Translations under genes and position numbers: made by a program
Assembly (NCBI GenBank): GCA_044867785.1
Contig: JBIOVM010000185.1
Location: 1-64,000 of the forward strand
Direction: 5' to 3'
Origin: DASRDR01 sp044867785
GTDB taxonomy: Bacteria > Methylomirabilota > Methylomirabilia > Rokubacteriales > DASRDR01
Length of the DNA stretch: 64,000 nt
Shown: in pieces, positions 8,514-17,900 of the stretch
Layout of the letters: every line of letters begins with the position of its first letter
Position numbering within the stretch: position 1 is the first letter of the stretch
Notes under the pieces: model-generated
Databases searched by the model: none
What the model was told of the DNA's origin: nothing
The model's input: only the letters and a program-made list of their open reading frames with translations

Positions 8514-9650
8514 TCAGTACGTCTGCCGTCCGAGGAACGTCCACTTGCCGTCCTTCACCACCAGGTACACCTGGTCCTTCGCCTCGCGCTCCCGCTGCTC
8601 GTTGAACGAGAACGTGCCGGTCACGCCGGCGAACGTCCGGGTGGCGGCGACGGCGTCCCGGATCGCGTCGCGGTCCGTTCCGACCTTCTCGATCGCGGAG
8701 AGGATGATGCGCGCCGCGTCGTACGTCGTCGCGTGGTACGGCTCGGGCTTGTCCCCGGGGTGGAGCTTCTGGTACATGGCGACGAAGTTCTTGACCACGG
8801 GCGCCGGGTCGTCGGCGTTGAACTCGGTGTTCACGGCCAGGCCCTCGGCGTTCCCCTTGCCGGCGATCTCGAGGAACTTGTCCTCGTAGAGCGTGCCGGT
8901 GCCGACCAGGGGCGCGTTGATGCCCAGGTTCCGCGCCTGGAGCGTCACGAGCGCGCCGGTCGTGTAGTACGTCAGGATGGCCAGCGCGTCGGGGTTCGCC
9001 GCCTTGATCTTGGTGAGCTGGGCCTTGAAGTCGGTGTCCTTGTCGTACACCACCTCCAGCGCCGCCACCCGCGCCCCGAGCTTCTCGAGCTCCTTGACGA
9101 AGTAGTCCTTGGTCTGGATGCCCCAGTCGTTCTGGACGTAGACCACGCCGATGTTCTTCTTGCCGAGCTTCTTGACGGTGTACTGCGCGAGATCGGGGAC
9201 GTAGACCGAGATGGGCGACCACATCCGGAACATGTACTTGCCGCCCTGCTTGGTGAGGTCCGTGTGGGACGCCGACGGCGTGATCGTCGTGAGGCGCGCC
9301 CGCGTGTAGATCGGGATCGCCGCGAAGCAGGCCGACGAGGAGTAGTGCCCGAGGACGGCGAGGATCTGGTCGTCGGCCGCGAACTTCTGCGCGACGGTGG
9401 CGGCCTCCTTGGGGTCGCCCTTGTCGTCCTCCACGCGGATCACGACCTTGCGGCCCTTGATGCCGCCCTTGGCGTTGACCTCGTCCGCGGCGAGCTGCGC
9501 GCCCTCCGAGAACTGCTTGCCGATCTGGGCCAGGTTGCCGGTCATGGGCGCGGCGACGCCGATCACGAGGTCCTGGGCCGCGGCCGGGCTCCCGGGGAGC
9601 GCGACCGCCGCCAGGACCAGCAGGGTTCCGAGGGCACGCAAGAGCTTCAT
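8514..9650 (-). CDS. branched-chain amino-acid-type ABC substrate-binding protein
   Basis: Type I periplasmic binding protein of the LivJ/LivK (Peripla_BP_6) family, 378 residues. An N-terminal Sec signal (LLVLAAVALPGSPAAAQ) precedes DLVIGVAAPMTGNLAQIG, the usual family start. The GHYSSSACFAAIP segment contacts ligand in the family. The ATG at 9650 has GAGGAGG about 6 bases upstream. No matching ABC permease or ATPase genes lie nearby, so it is an orphan receptor here. It sits 10 bp downstream of an amidohydrolase gene, which suggests a shared transcript. Confidence 0.93.
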   Translation of the reverse strand: MKLLRALGTLLVLAAVALPGSPAAAQDLVIGVAAPMTGNLAQIGKQFSEGAQLAADEVNAKGGIKGRKVVIRVEDDKGDPKEAATVAQKFAADDQILAVLGHYSSSACFAAIPIYTRARLTTITPSASHTDLTKQGGKYMFRMWSPISVYVPDLAQYTVKKLGKKNIGVVYVQNDWGIQTKDYFVKELEKLGARVAALEVVYDKDTDFKAQLTKIKAANPDALAILTYYTTGALVTLQARNLGINAPLVGTGTLYEDKFLEIAGKGNAEGLAVNTEFNADDPAPVVKNFVAMYQKLHPGDKPEPYHATTYDAARIILSAIEKVGTDRDAIRDAVAATRTFAGVTGTFSFNEQREREAKDQVYLVVKDGKWTFLGRQTY

Positions 9651-9660
9651 GAGGTCCTCC

Positions 9661-10965
9661 TCACGCGACGTGGGTTCGGGATTGAAGTTGGAGCGAGCCT
9701 GGCTCGAAGAGCCGTCCGCGGACCACGACGGCTCTCACGGCCCGGGCGTCGGCCAGGCGGCGGAGCGGATTGCCGGCCACCAGCACCAGATCGGCCTGCG
9801 CGCCCGGCGCGACGCGCCCGAGGTCGGGCCGGCCGAGCGTGTCCGCCGCGGCGGCGGTGGCGGCCCGGAGCACGGCCGCGCTCGACAGCCCGCAGGCCCG
9901 CAGCCGGCGCAGCTCCTCGTGGAAGAGGAATCCGGCGCAGGGCTTGAGCGCGTCGGTTCCCGCGAGGACCCGGCCGCCGAGCCGCGCGTAGTCCCGGACG
10001 AACCGCTGGTAGCGCGCGAGGCCGCGCGCCCAGCTCGCGAAGTCGCGCGGCGTCCACGCCGCGCCGAAGAAGCGCTGACCGAGCCACCCGAGGAGATCAC
10101 GACGGGCGGGCGCGGGCAGGCTCCGGGTGTCGCCGTCCCGGTGGATCCGGGCGGTGTAGCGGCCCAGGATCGCGTCCATGCCCGCCAGCGTCGGGACGAG
10201 GTATGTCTCGTACTTCACCATCTGGTGGCCCAGGCGCTCCAGGCGCGCGGCGTCCGCGCGCGCCCACAGCCGGGCGAGCATCGCCGACCGCTCGGGGATC
10301 GTCCGGTACCGGAGCAGCTCGACCTCGGGAAGGGTCTGGGGGGATTCCGGCAGCCGCGAGGTGTTCTCGAGCCCGTCGTAGCCCAGCGCGACCGCCTCGC
10401 GCGCGGTGAGGCTCCAGGTCTGGCCCGTCACGCCGAGACCCAGCCGGTGCGCCTCGTCGACCGCGGCGCGGGCGACCTCGAGGCCGGGCTTCTGGGTCAG
10501 GATGATCCCGTCGACGCGGTAGTCGGTCTTGAGGCGCTGGACCGCCAGGCGCGCTTCGTCCGCCGAGTAGAGGGGCCACGACATCGCCGGGTAGTCGGGG
10601 GAGACCCCGTCGAGCAGCGGGCCGAGCGAGAAGATGCGCCCGCCGGGCGTGCGGCCGGTCTCCACGGCGTCGCGGAGCGCGAGGACGGCGTCGGGGTCGT
10701 TGCCGGCGTACCGCACGCTCGTCACGCCGTTGGCGAGGTAGAGCCGGAGCCCGAGCGCCGAGACCAGGTGCGAGTGCATGTCGATGAAGCCCGGCAGGAG
10801 GGTCCCCCCGCGGCCGTCGAGGATGCGGGCATGGCGCGGCGGCGTCATCGCGCCCACGACCACCTCGCGGATCCGCGGGCCCTCCACGACGACGGACGCG
10901 CGCTCGAGCGCGCGCTCGGACACGCCGTCGAAGACGCGCACGTCCCGAACCACGAGGAGACTCAT
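9661..10965 (-). CDS. metal-dependent amidohydrolase, imidazolonepropionase-like
   Basis: Cytoplasmic amidohydrolase-superfamily enzyme, 434 residues from the ATG at 10965. The composite beta-sandwich start (RDVRVFDGVSERALERASV) leads to the metal-binding HxH motif in LLPGFIDMHSHLV. The conserved late Asp is in GGRVLAGTDALKP, and the C-terminal GRVAPGAQADLVLVAGNPL block is characteristic. One expected His-containing segment (VTGQTWSLTAREAV) carries a Trp where many relatives have His, so metal coordination may differ. It lies in the same run as a livK-like binding protein. Substrate not identifiable. Confidence 0.88.
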   Translation of the reverse strand: MSLLVVRDVRVFDGVSERALERASVVVEGPRIREVVVGAMTPPRHARILDGRGGTLLPGFIDMHSHLVSALGLRLYLANGVTSVRYAGNDPDAVLALRDAVETGRTPGGRIFSLGPLLDGVSPDYPAMSWPLYSADEARLAVQRLKTDYRVDGIILTQKPGLEVARAAVDEAHRLGLGVTGQTWSLTAREAVALGYDGLENTSRLPESPQTLPEVELLRYRTIPERSAMLARLWARADAARLERLGHQMVKYETYLVPTLAGMDAILGRYTARIHRDGDTRSLPAPARRDLLGWLGQRFFGAAWTPRDFASWARGLARYQRFVRDYARLGGRVLAGTDALKPCAGFLFHEELRRLRACGLSSAAVLRAATAAAADTLGRPDLGRVAPGAQADLVLVAGNPLRRLADARAVRAVVVRGRLFEPGSLQLQSRTHVA

Positions 10966-11203
10966 GAGTGTCGCGTGAGGCCGGTCGCGCCTCGGGGCCT
11001 GCCCTGGGTGGCTCTCGCCCCGGCCGGCCGGACCGAGGGCCCGCCACAGGTGCTCCCTGAGCGCCGCCGCGCCGTTGCCGCGCCGCCGCGCGTGGCCGAG
11101 TCCGCCGACGCGTGTGCCGGCTCGCGCGCAGCCCCACGCCGCGCGGCACGCGACGGGAGCCAACCGGGGCGGGCCCTCGGGGCCGGCCGGACCCGCGGAG
11201 CCC

Positions 11204-11431
11204 TCACCAGGGCGGCGACCAGCCCGCGGCGGCGAGCGTCTCGAGCGGGACGATGAGGCGCGCCGCCATGACCGGCCGCGGCGAGGTCCCGATGCGGAGC
11301 TCCCCCACGATGGCGAGGAGCATGTGCGCCTCCTCCGGATCCTCGTCCCCGGAACCGAGGGTCAGCGCCGGCGGCGTGTCCGCGTTCACCGAGAGCAGGG
11401 ACCACGTGGCCTCGGCCGGGTGAGGCGTCAT
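11204..11431 (-). CDS. 75-residue acetamidase/formamidase C-terminal fragment
   Basis: Short protein whose last 50 residues match only the C-terminal end of the acetamidase/formamidase family. GELRIGTSPRPVMAARL here corresponds to GDLVVGTSPRPIMGVRL in the full-length copy at 42993-43886. The N-terminal catalytic part is absent. The ATG at 11431 overlaps the TGA of the upstream dehydrogenase (ATGA), so it is positioned to be translated. It could be the tail of a gene truncated by deletion that still sits in a coupled reading frame, or a retained small protein. A 238-bp stretch with no recognisable gene follows (10966-11203). Confidence 0.6.
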   Translation of the reverse strand: MTPHPAEATWSLLSVNADTPPALTLGSGDEDPEEAHMLLAIVGELRIGTSPRPVMAARLIVPLETLAAAGWSPPW

Positions 11432-12438
11432 CGCGAGAGCGTGCCGCCCGACCGGAGGCGCCCATAGACGGCGGGGTTGACCACGCGGTCGGGCCACTCG
11501 CCGCGGAGCACGGAAGCGGCCTGGCGGCTCGCCACGCGCGCCGACAGCGCGGCCGACTCCGTCGATTCGCCGGCGGCGTGGGGGCTCGTGATCACGTTCG
11601 GGTGCTGCAGCAGGGGATTCTTCGGATCGGTCGGCTCGGCTTCGAACACGTCGATGCCGGCGCCGGCGATCCAGCCCTCCTGGAGCGCCCGGGCGAGGGC
11701 GGGCTCGTCGACGACGCCCCCGCGGCAGCAGTTGACGAAGTAGGCCGTCCGCTTCATCGCCCGGAACTCGCGCTCGCCCATGAGATGGCGGGTGCGCCGG
11801 TTGAATGGCACCTGGACGGAGATCCAGTCCGACTCGCGGAGGAGCGCGTGCAGGTCGCCCACGAGCGGCACGCTGAGCTCCCGGGGGACGTGCTCCTCGA
11901 CGTAGGGGTCGTACGCGATGACCCGGAGGCCGAACGGCTGGAGCCGCCGCGCCAGCGCCTGGCCGATCTCGCCCAGCCCCACCAGGCCGGCCGTCTCGCC
12001 GTCGAGCGGCGAGATGGGCCGCCCCGCCGGGCGGTCCCACACGCCCTGCCGCATCGCCCGGTCGTACTGGACGAGCTTCCGGTTGAGGGCGAGGATCATC
12101 GCCGCCGCGTGGTTCGCCACCTCCAGGTGGCACATCCGCGCGGCGTTGGTCACCAGGATGCCCGCCTCGGTGGCCGCGTCGACGTCCACCGTGTCGTAGC
12201 CGTGGCCGAATCCGCAGATCGCCTGTGCCCGGTCCATCGCCGCCACCATGTCGGCGTCAACCTTGAAGAAGCCGATCATCACGACGTCGGCGCCGCGGAC
12301 CGCCTCGCGCGCCTCCGCCGGTGTTCGGCACTCGATCGCCACCGTCTCGACGTCGAGCCCGTCGAACGCCGGCGCCCAGAACTCGAAGGGATAGAGCTTC
12401 GTCGGGGGGTGGACCATCACCACGCGGGGCTTCGTCAC
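11428..12438 (-). CDS. D-isomer-specific 2-hydroxyacid dehydrogenase
   Basis: NAD(P)-dependent D-2-hydroxyacid dehydrogenase (phosphoglycerate/glyoxylate reductase type), 336 residues. The Rossmann motif is GLVGLGEIGQALARRL; the catalytic Arg-Glu-His set is visible in VNCCRGGVVDEPAL, IDVFEAEPTDPKNPLL and SPHAAGESTES. I chose the GTG at 12438 because AAAGGAG lies 8 bases before it; the in-frame ATG at 12456 would place that ribosome site inside the gene. Downstream of a thioesterase and an acyl-CoA ligase and coupled to the acetamidase fragment. Substrate not known. Confidence 0.9.
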   Translation of the reverse strand: MTKPRVVMVHPPTKLYPFEFWAPAFDGLDVETVAIECRTPAEAREAVRGADVVMIGFFKVDADMVAAMDRAQAICGFGHGYDTVDVDAATEAGILVTNAARMCHLEVANHAAAMILALNRKLVQYDRAMRQGVWDRPAGRPISPLDGETAGLVGLGEIGQALARRLQPFGLRVIAYDPYVEEHVPRELSVPLVGDLHALLRESDWISVQVPFNRRTRHLMGEREFRAMKRTAYFVNCCRGGVVDEPALARALQEGWIAGAGIDVFEAEPTDPKNPLLQHPNVITSPHAAGESTESAALSARVASRQAASVLRGEWPDRVVNPAVYGRLRSGGTLSR

Positions 12439-12484
12439 GGAGTGGGCTCCTTTCATCGCGGCCGGCGCGCCTCGCGCCTCTGAT

Positions 12485-12510
12485 CGTTCGACGGCCTTCG
12501 GCCGGTGGCG
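12485..12510 (-). repeat. short dispersed GACGGCCTTCGGCC-type repeat, copy A
   Basis: Shares the core CGACGGCCTTCGGCC with copy B at 12959-13014 and, in reverse complement, the related copy C at 37213-37245. All three sit between genes, just after a stop codon. The core contains a small GGCC-TTC-GGCC inverted repeat. Confidence 0.5.
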
Positions 12511-12535
12511 GGCCGCGGCGGCCTCCCGGTCAGGA

Positions 12536-12934
12536 TCATCCGGCGGTGGAATAGGCGCAGCGGCCGATCGCGACCACCGCGTCGTTGGCGTCTCGGAGCT
12601 CGACGTCGGCCACTCCCACGGTGCGACCGACCTTGACCGCACGGGCCAACGCCCGGAGGTCTCCGCGGCGGGCGGGACGCAGATAATCGACCCGAAGGTC
12701 GATCGTGGGCACGCCGTGCCCCAGCCGGGACGCGATCGCATAGTCGCCCGCGATGTCGATGAGGGCGGAGATGACGCCGCCGTGGTACCAGTCCGAGTCG
12801 TCGGACCGACCCAGCTCGTCCCGCCAGGCGAGCCGCATCTCCACGACGCCGCTCTCGGCCCGGATCAGCTCGAGGCCGAGCAGGCGGTGGAAGGGCGACG
12901 CGTCGATCCGGAGATGCTCGCTCACGCCGCTCAC
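12536..12934 (-). CDS. PaaI-like hotdog thioesterase
   Basis: Hotdog-fold acyl-CoA thioesterase of the PaaI/4HBT-II group, 132 residues. The family motif region is DWYHGGVISALIDIAGDYAI, with a His-Gly-Gly turn. PTIDLRVDYLRPARRGDL forms the central strand. The GTG at 12934 has GAGGAT upstream; a second GTG at 12925 is possible. It follows an AMP-forming CoA ligase and precedes a hydroxyacid dehydrogenase, so it may hydrolyse a product of the ligase pathway or act in aromatic acid turnover. Confidence 0.88.
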   Translation of the reverse strand: MSGVSEHLRIDASPFHRLLGLELIRAESGVVEMRLAWRDELGRSDDSDWYHGGVISALIDIAGDYAIASRLGHGVPTIDLRVDYLRPARRGDLRALARAVKVGRTVGVADVELRDANDAVVAIGRCAYSTAG

Positions 12935-12958
12935 TACGGTATCCTCGCGCCGCGGGAG

Positions 12959-13014
12959 ACGATCGGACGGCCTTGGTCCGACGGCCTTCGGCCTGTGGCG
13001 CCCCGCGGGCTCAT
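12959..13014 (-). repeat. short dispersed repeat, copy B (double core)
   Basis: Contains two cores in tandem (CGGACGGCCTT and CGACGGCCTTCGGCC) between the acyl-CoA ligase stop and the thioesterase start. On the minus strand it begins at an ATGAGCCC that overlaps the ligase stop codon, as copy C does at 37213. Confidence 0.5.
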
Positions 13015-14567
13015 CGCACGGACTCGATGGGCGGGAGCTCGGCGGCCTGGCGCTTGAGGGCCGAGCGGTCGAGCTTGCCTGTCCCGCCGAGCGGCAACCG
13101 GTCCAGGAAGAATATCCGACGAGGGTGCGCGTAGGGGGCGCCGCGCTCGAGGAAGAAGCGCTTGAGGTCCTCCTCGTCCGGCGGCGCGCCGGCATCGCGG
13201 GCGACGACGTAGGCGACCGGCACCTCGCCCTTGGTGGCGTGGCGGGCAGGGACGACGCAGGCGTCGCGGAGGCCGGGGTGCCGGAGGAGCACGTCCTCGA
13301 CCTCCTTCGGATAGAGGTTCTCGCCGGCCACGTTGATCATGTCGTCCTTCCGGCCGACGAAGTAGTAGTACCCGTCGCGGTCGCGGCGCATCAGGTCGCC
13401 GGTGTGGAGCCAGCCGTCGCGGATCTTCTGCGCCGTCACGTCGGGGAGCTTCCAGAAGCCCTTCGCGAGCCCGGGATTTTGCGTCACCAGCTCGCCGACC
13501 TCGTCGACGGCGCAGTCGGTCACGCCGTCGGCCGTCGAGACGATCCGGTTCCGGCAGTCGGCGACGTCGACGCCGCACGAGCCGAGCTTCTTCAGCCCGT
13601 AGCGCGGATTCGCCATCGGCACCGGTCCGCCCTCGGTCAGCCCGTACGACTCGCCGATCGGCGCCCCGAAAACCCGCTGGAACTCGACGAGCAGCTCCTC
13701 CGGCACCTCGGCCGAGCCGCAGAGCGCGTAGCGGATGGAGCGCACGCTGTGGCGCGCGAGGGCCTCCTTCTCGGCGAGCATCAGCTTGTACATCGCCGGG
13801 ACGCCGGTGAGGTAGGTGACCTGGTGGCGGTCGATCGCGCGGATCACCTCGACGGGATCGAAGCCGGGCAGGATCACGAGCGAGCCGCCGGCCAGGAGGA
13901 ACGGCTTCACCGCGCCGATCATCGCGTTCTTGTGGTAGAGCGGGACGGCGACCAGCGCGCGCTCCGTGTGGTCGATGCACGCCATCTTGCGGATGATGTC
14001 CGCGTTCCACACCTGGCCGCGGTGGGCGAGGAGCACGCCCTTCGGCTTGCCGGTGGACCCCGAGGTGTAGGGCTGCATGCACACCGCGTCCGGGTCGAGC
14101 CGGCGGCGCCGGAAGCGGGGCGAGGCGCCCTCGAGCCACGCGTCCCAGCCGATGGCTCCGTCGGCGGGCGGCGCGTCCACCACCAGGTGCGCCAGCCCCT
14201 TGACCTGGCTCGCGAGCCGCCGGGCGCGCTCGGCCTGGTCCCGCCCGGCGACCAGGACCGTCGCCTCGGCGTCCTGCACCACGTAGGCGAGCGCCTCGTC
14301 GCCCATGCGGATGTTGAGCGGGACCGACACGGCCCCGAGCCGCATGGGCCCGAGGAACGCCGGCAAGAACCGCCAGTCGTTCGAGAACATCAACGCGACG
14401 CGCGTGCCGACGCCCACCCCGAGGCCCGCGTAGGCGTTGGCGGCCTTGTTGCACCAGGCGTCGAGGTCTCGGTAGCTGAGCGTCGTGTCGCCCTGAATGA
14501 CCGCCACCGACGACGGCGCGAGCCGGAGAGGCACGTCGAACACGTGGCCCAGTGTCTCGGGAAGCAT
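13011..14567 (-). CDS. AMP-forming acyl-CoA synthetase/ligase
   Basis: ANL-superfamily acid-CoA ligase, 518 residues from the ATG at 14567 (GGAGGA 9 bases upstream). The P-loop-like motif is YTSGSTGKPKGVLLAH; the adenylate-binding YGLTEGG, the DGWLHTGDLMRRDRDGYY hinge Asp, and the C-terminal catalytic Lys in LPLGGTGKLDRSAL are all present. Related to long/medium-chain or aromatic acid ligases; the exact acid is unknown. First gene of a minus-strand run with a thioesterase and a 2-hydroxyacid dehydrogenase. Confidence 0.93.
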   Translation of the reverse strand: MLPETLGHVFDVPLRLAPSSVAVIQGDTTLSYRDLDAWCNKAANAYAGLGVGVGTRVALMFSNDWRFLPAFLGPMRLGAVSVPLNIRMGDEALAYVVQDAEATVLVAGRDQAERARRLASQVKGLAHLVVDAPPADGAIGWDAWLEGASPRFRRRRLDPDAVCMQPYTSGSTGKPKGVLLAHRGQVWNADIIRKMACIDHTERALVAVPLYHKNAMIGAVKPFLLAGGSLVILPGFDPVEVIRAIDRHQVTYLTGVPAMYKLMLAEKEALARHSVRSIRYALCGSAEVPEELLVEFQRVFGAPIGESYGLTEGGPVPMANPRYGLKKLGSCGVDVADCRNRIVSTADGVTDCAVDEVGELVTQNPGLAKGFWKLPDVTAQKIRDGWLHTGDLMRRDRDGYYYFVGRKDDMINVAGENLYPKEVEDVLLRHPGLRDACVVPARHATKGEVPVAYVVARDAGAPPDEEDLKRFFLERGAPYAHPRRIFFLDRLPLGGTGKLDRSALKRQAAELPPIESVR

Positions 14568-14939
14568 CGCGCGCGGTCCTCCGAGGCGGTGTCGATCGAG
14601 CCCGGCGCGTGCCCCCGCGGATGGCGGCGGCGCGTCCGGCTCCGAGGGCGAGTGTACGCGGTGCCGTCTCTTGGCGACAAGGGCCGCCGCTCCCAGCCCA
14701 TCACGAACCGCTCCGTTCGCTCGGGTCCCTTCCCACTGACCCTCGCGGGCATGCGGGCGGCGCTGGGCCCCGCAGGCGATCAACTTCGGCATCCTCGTGG
14801 TCGACGACGCGGAAGGAGCGACGCGCGGGGACTCGCAACACCCTCGCGCCGTCTCGGTCCGGAGAGGGCCGGGGCATCCCGGGCGGCCCCGGCCGTTTGC
14901 TGCGCCGGGCGGATCGCCTGCAGTACCCTAGGAAGTCCA
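14568..14939. other. 372-bp divergent intergenic region
   Basis: Separates the ligase gene (minus) from the cyclase/AAA gene (plus). It holds a plausible minus-strand promoter at 14651-14680. I see no convincing plus-strand -35/-10 pair, repeat or RNA gene in the rest; open frames here lack family features. Confidence 0.5.
14651..14680 (-). promoter_or_regulatory. sigma70-type promoter for the acyl-CoA ligase operon
   Basis: Minus strand: TTGTCG (14680-14675), 18-base spacer, TACACT (14656-14651), about 75 bases before the ligase ATG. The -35 is only moderately good. Confidence 0.4.
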
Positions 14940-17900
14940 ATGACCTGCCCGGGGTGTGGGTCCGCCGTCCAGCCGGACTTCGCCTTCTGCCCGAAGTGCG
15001 GGAGCAGGCTTCCCGCCACGTGTCCGGCCTGCGACGCGGCGTGCTCGCCCGATTTCACGTTCTGTCCTCGCTGCGGCGCGCGCCTCCGCAGCGAGTCCCC
15101 CAAAGAGGGCGCGGCGATCGGGCCCGCCGCTGCCGGTCCCGCCGCTCCCGCGACCACCGCCGCGAGGGGCGGCCTTTCGCCGGCACCGCCGGCCGCCTCA
15201 CGGGGGCGTCTGCCCGAGGGAGCCCGACCTGCCGTCGACCACCCGGCCGAGGGCGACCGGCGACTGGTCACCGTTCTCTTCGCCGATCTCTCCGGCTTCA
15301 CGGCGCTGAGCGAGCGTCTCGACCCTGAGGAGGTTCGTGCGCTCCAGACGGATCTCTTCCGTGAGCTCTCGGAGGCGATCGAGCGCTACGACGGCTTCGT
15401 CGAGAAGTTCGTCGGCGACGCCGTCATGGCCGTGTTCGGCGCGCCGCGCGCCCACGAGGACGACCCCGAGCGGGCACTCCATGCCGCCCTCCTGATGCAC
15501 GAGCGGGTGTCGGCGCTGAACGAGCGATGGGAGCGGCGTCTCGGGAGAGCCCTCACCCTTCACGTCGGGGTCAACACGGGCCCCGTCGTGGCCGGCACGA
15601 TCGGCTCGGCCTCCGGGGGCGCCTACGCGGTGACCGGTGACACCGTCAACACCGCGTCCCGCCTGCAGAGCGCGGCGGGTCCGGCCGAGACGTTCGTCAG
15701 CCCCTCGGCCCAGCAGCTGGCCGAGCACGCCTTCCTGCTGAGCCCGGCCGGCGAGATCGCGATGAAGGGAAAGAGTCAGCCCTTCCCGGTGTTCCGGCTG
15801 AAGGGGCCCCGCGGGACCCGGCGCTCCGGGCGGGGGCTGGAGGCGCTGGGGTTGAGCGCCCCCATGGTCGGCCGGGCGGAGGAGCTGGAGCAGATGGTCG
15901 CCGCTTTCGACCGGATGCTCCGTGGCCGGGCGCAGCTGGTGAGCCTCGTCGGGGAGGCGGGGGTGGGCAAGTCACGGCTCCTCCGCGAATGCCTCGCTTC
16001 CCTGGAGGCCGGCCAGCGGCTCGGGTCGGTGACGGTGCGTCACGCCGTCTGCTCCTCCCTGATCGAGCAGCCCTACTCGGTGTTCGCCGCCTTCTTCCGC
16101 GAAGCGTACAACGTGGCGATCGGGGACCCGCTCGACGTCGCCCGTGCGAAGCTCACGTCGGGCCTGACGGCGCTTGGCGGCAGCGAGGAGGAGACGGCGA
16201 CGATCGCGTCGCTCCTCGGGCACGTCCTCGGGATCGAGACGGCCGACCGCTTTCGCCACGTCGAGCCCGAGCAGCTCAAGCGCCAGATCTTCCTGGCGAT
16301 CCGCCGCCTGGTCGAGCGACGGCTCCAGCACGGTCCGCTGGTGCTCACGGTCGAGAACCTCCACTGGGCAGACGCCGCCTCGGTGGAGCTTCTCCAGGTG
16401 ATCGCCGACCGGCTGGCCGACCAGCCCCTTCTGGTGGTCGCGACCTACCGGCCGTCGCTCGAGCTCCGGGGTCTCGCCACCACCCGGGTGGCTCATACCG
16501 TGCTGCGCTTGCTGCCGCTGGCGCCGGTGGACAGCGAGGCCTTGCTGGCCGCCTATCTCGGCGAGTCGATCGACGTCATGCCGCCTCCGCTCCGTCAGCT
16601 CGTCCTCGCCCGGGCCGGCGGCCAGCCCTTCTACCTGGAGGAGATCCTCCGGGGTCTGATCGCCGGCGGTGTCCTCGTCCATCGAGAGGGCAGATGGGCC
16701 CGCCGGGCCGGGGCCGCCGCCGACGTGCCGCCGACGATCCATGGGCTCCTGCTCGCCCGGGTGGACCGCCTTCCGGAGGGGACGCGGCGCGCTCTCCAGG
16801 AGGCGGCCGTCCTCGGGCCTCTGTTCGACGCGGCGCTGCTCCGCCAGGTCGCGAGCGACCCATCCGACCTCGGCGGGACGCTGGAACGGCTGGAGGACGG
16901 CGATTTCCTGGAGGAGGCCGCGCGGCCCGGAGGCGAGGGGAGCGCGCGAGGAGACCTCCACTACCGGTTCACCAACACGCTCCTGCAGGAGGTGGCGTAC
17001 CAGAGCTTGCTGCTCCGCCGCCGGACCGAGCTGCATGCGCGAGCCGCGCATGCGCTGGAGGGCGCGGTCGGAATGCGTCCGACGCGCCTCGAGGACATCG
17101 AAGCCCTCGCGCGCCACTGGAGTCTGGGCGGCGACCGACAGAAGGGTGCCAGCTACCTGGTCGCGGCGGGTGACTGGGCGCGGGGCATGTACGCCAACGA
17201 GGACGCCATCCATCACTACGAGCGGGCACTCGCGACGCTCGGGGAGTCGCAGGCCTCCGAGCCCGAGATGTCGGGTGTGAGGGAGCGCCTGGGCGACCTC
17301 CTCGTGCCCCTCGGCCGTCGTGCCGCGGCGCTCGATCACTACGAGGCGATCCTGGCGTCTGCCGCCGCCACCGGCGACTCCGTGACCCAGGCGCGGATCC
17401 AGCGGAAGCTCGCGGCCATGGAGTGGGACGCCGGAGACCGTCCGGCCGCCATTGCCCGGCTCCGCACCGGACTCGAGCTCATGGAAGGCCAGCCGGAGCA
17501 CATCGAGCTGGCGCACCTCTACCAGGAGATGGGCCGGCATGCGTTCCGGACGGGCGACAACCAGGGCGCGCTGAGCTGGGCGGAGCGGGCCCTGGCCCAG
17601 GCCGAGCGCGTCGCGTCGAGCCTGAAGTCTCGGGGCGCCCCCGCGGATGCGGGCGCCGCCACCGCGATGGCCCAGGCCTACAACACGCTCGGCGTCGCCG
17701 AAGCCCGCATGAACCGCCTCCGGGACGCCGTCGGCCACATCGAGCGGAGCGTCGCCGTCGCCGAGGCCCACGATCTGATGCAAGCCGCCTGTCGCGGCTA
17801 CACGAACCTCGGGGTGCTCTACAGCACGCTCGACCCCAAGCGCGCGATCGATACGTGCGTCCGGGGCCTCGAGACCGCCAAGAAGATCGGCGACCTCGGA

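Noticed and set aside
12753..14939. Continuous plus-strand open frame running into the cyclase gene
   Set aside because: The first 729 codons are the antisense of the ligase and thioesterase genes with no family features. The zinc ribbons start at the ATG 14940, which has a ribosome site.
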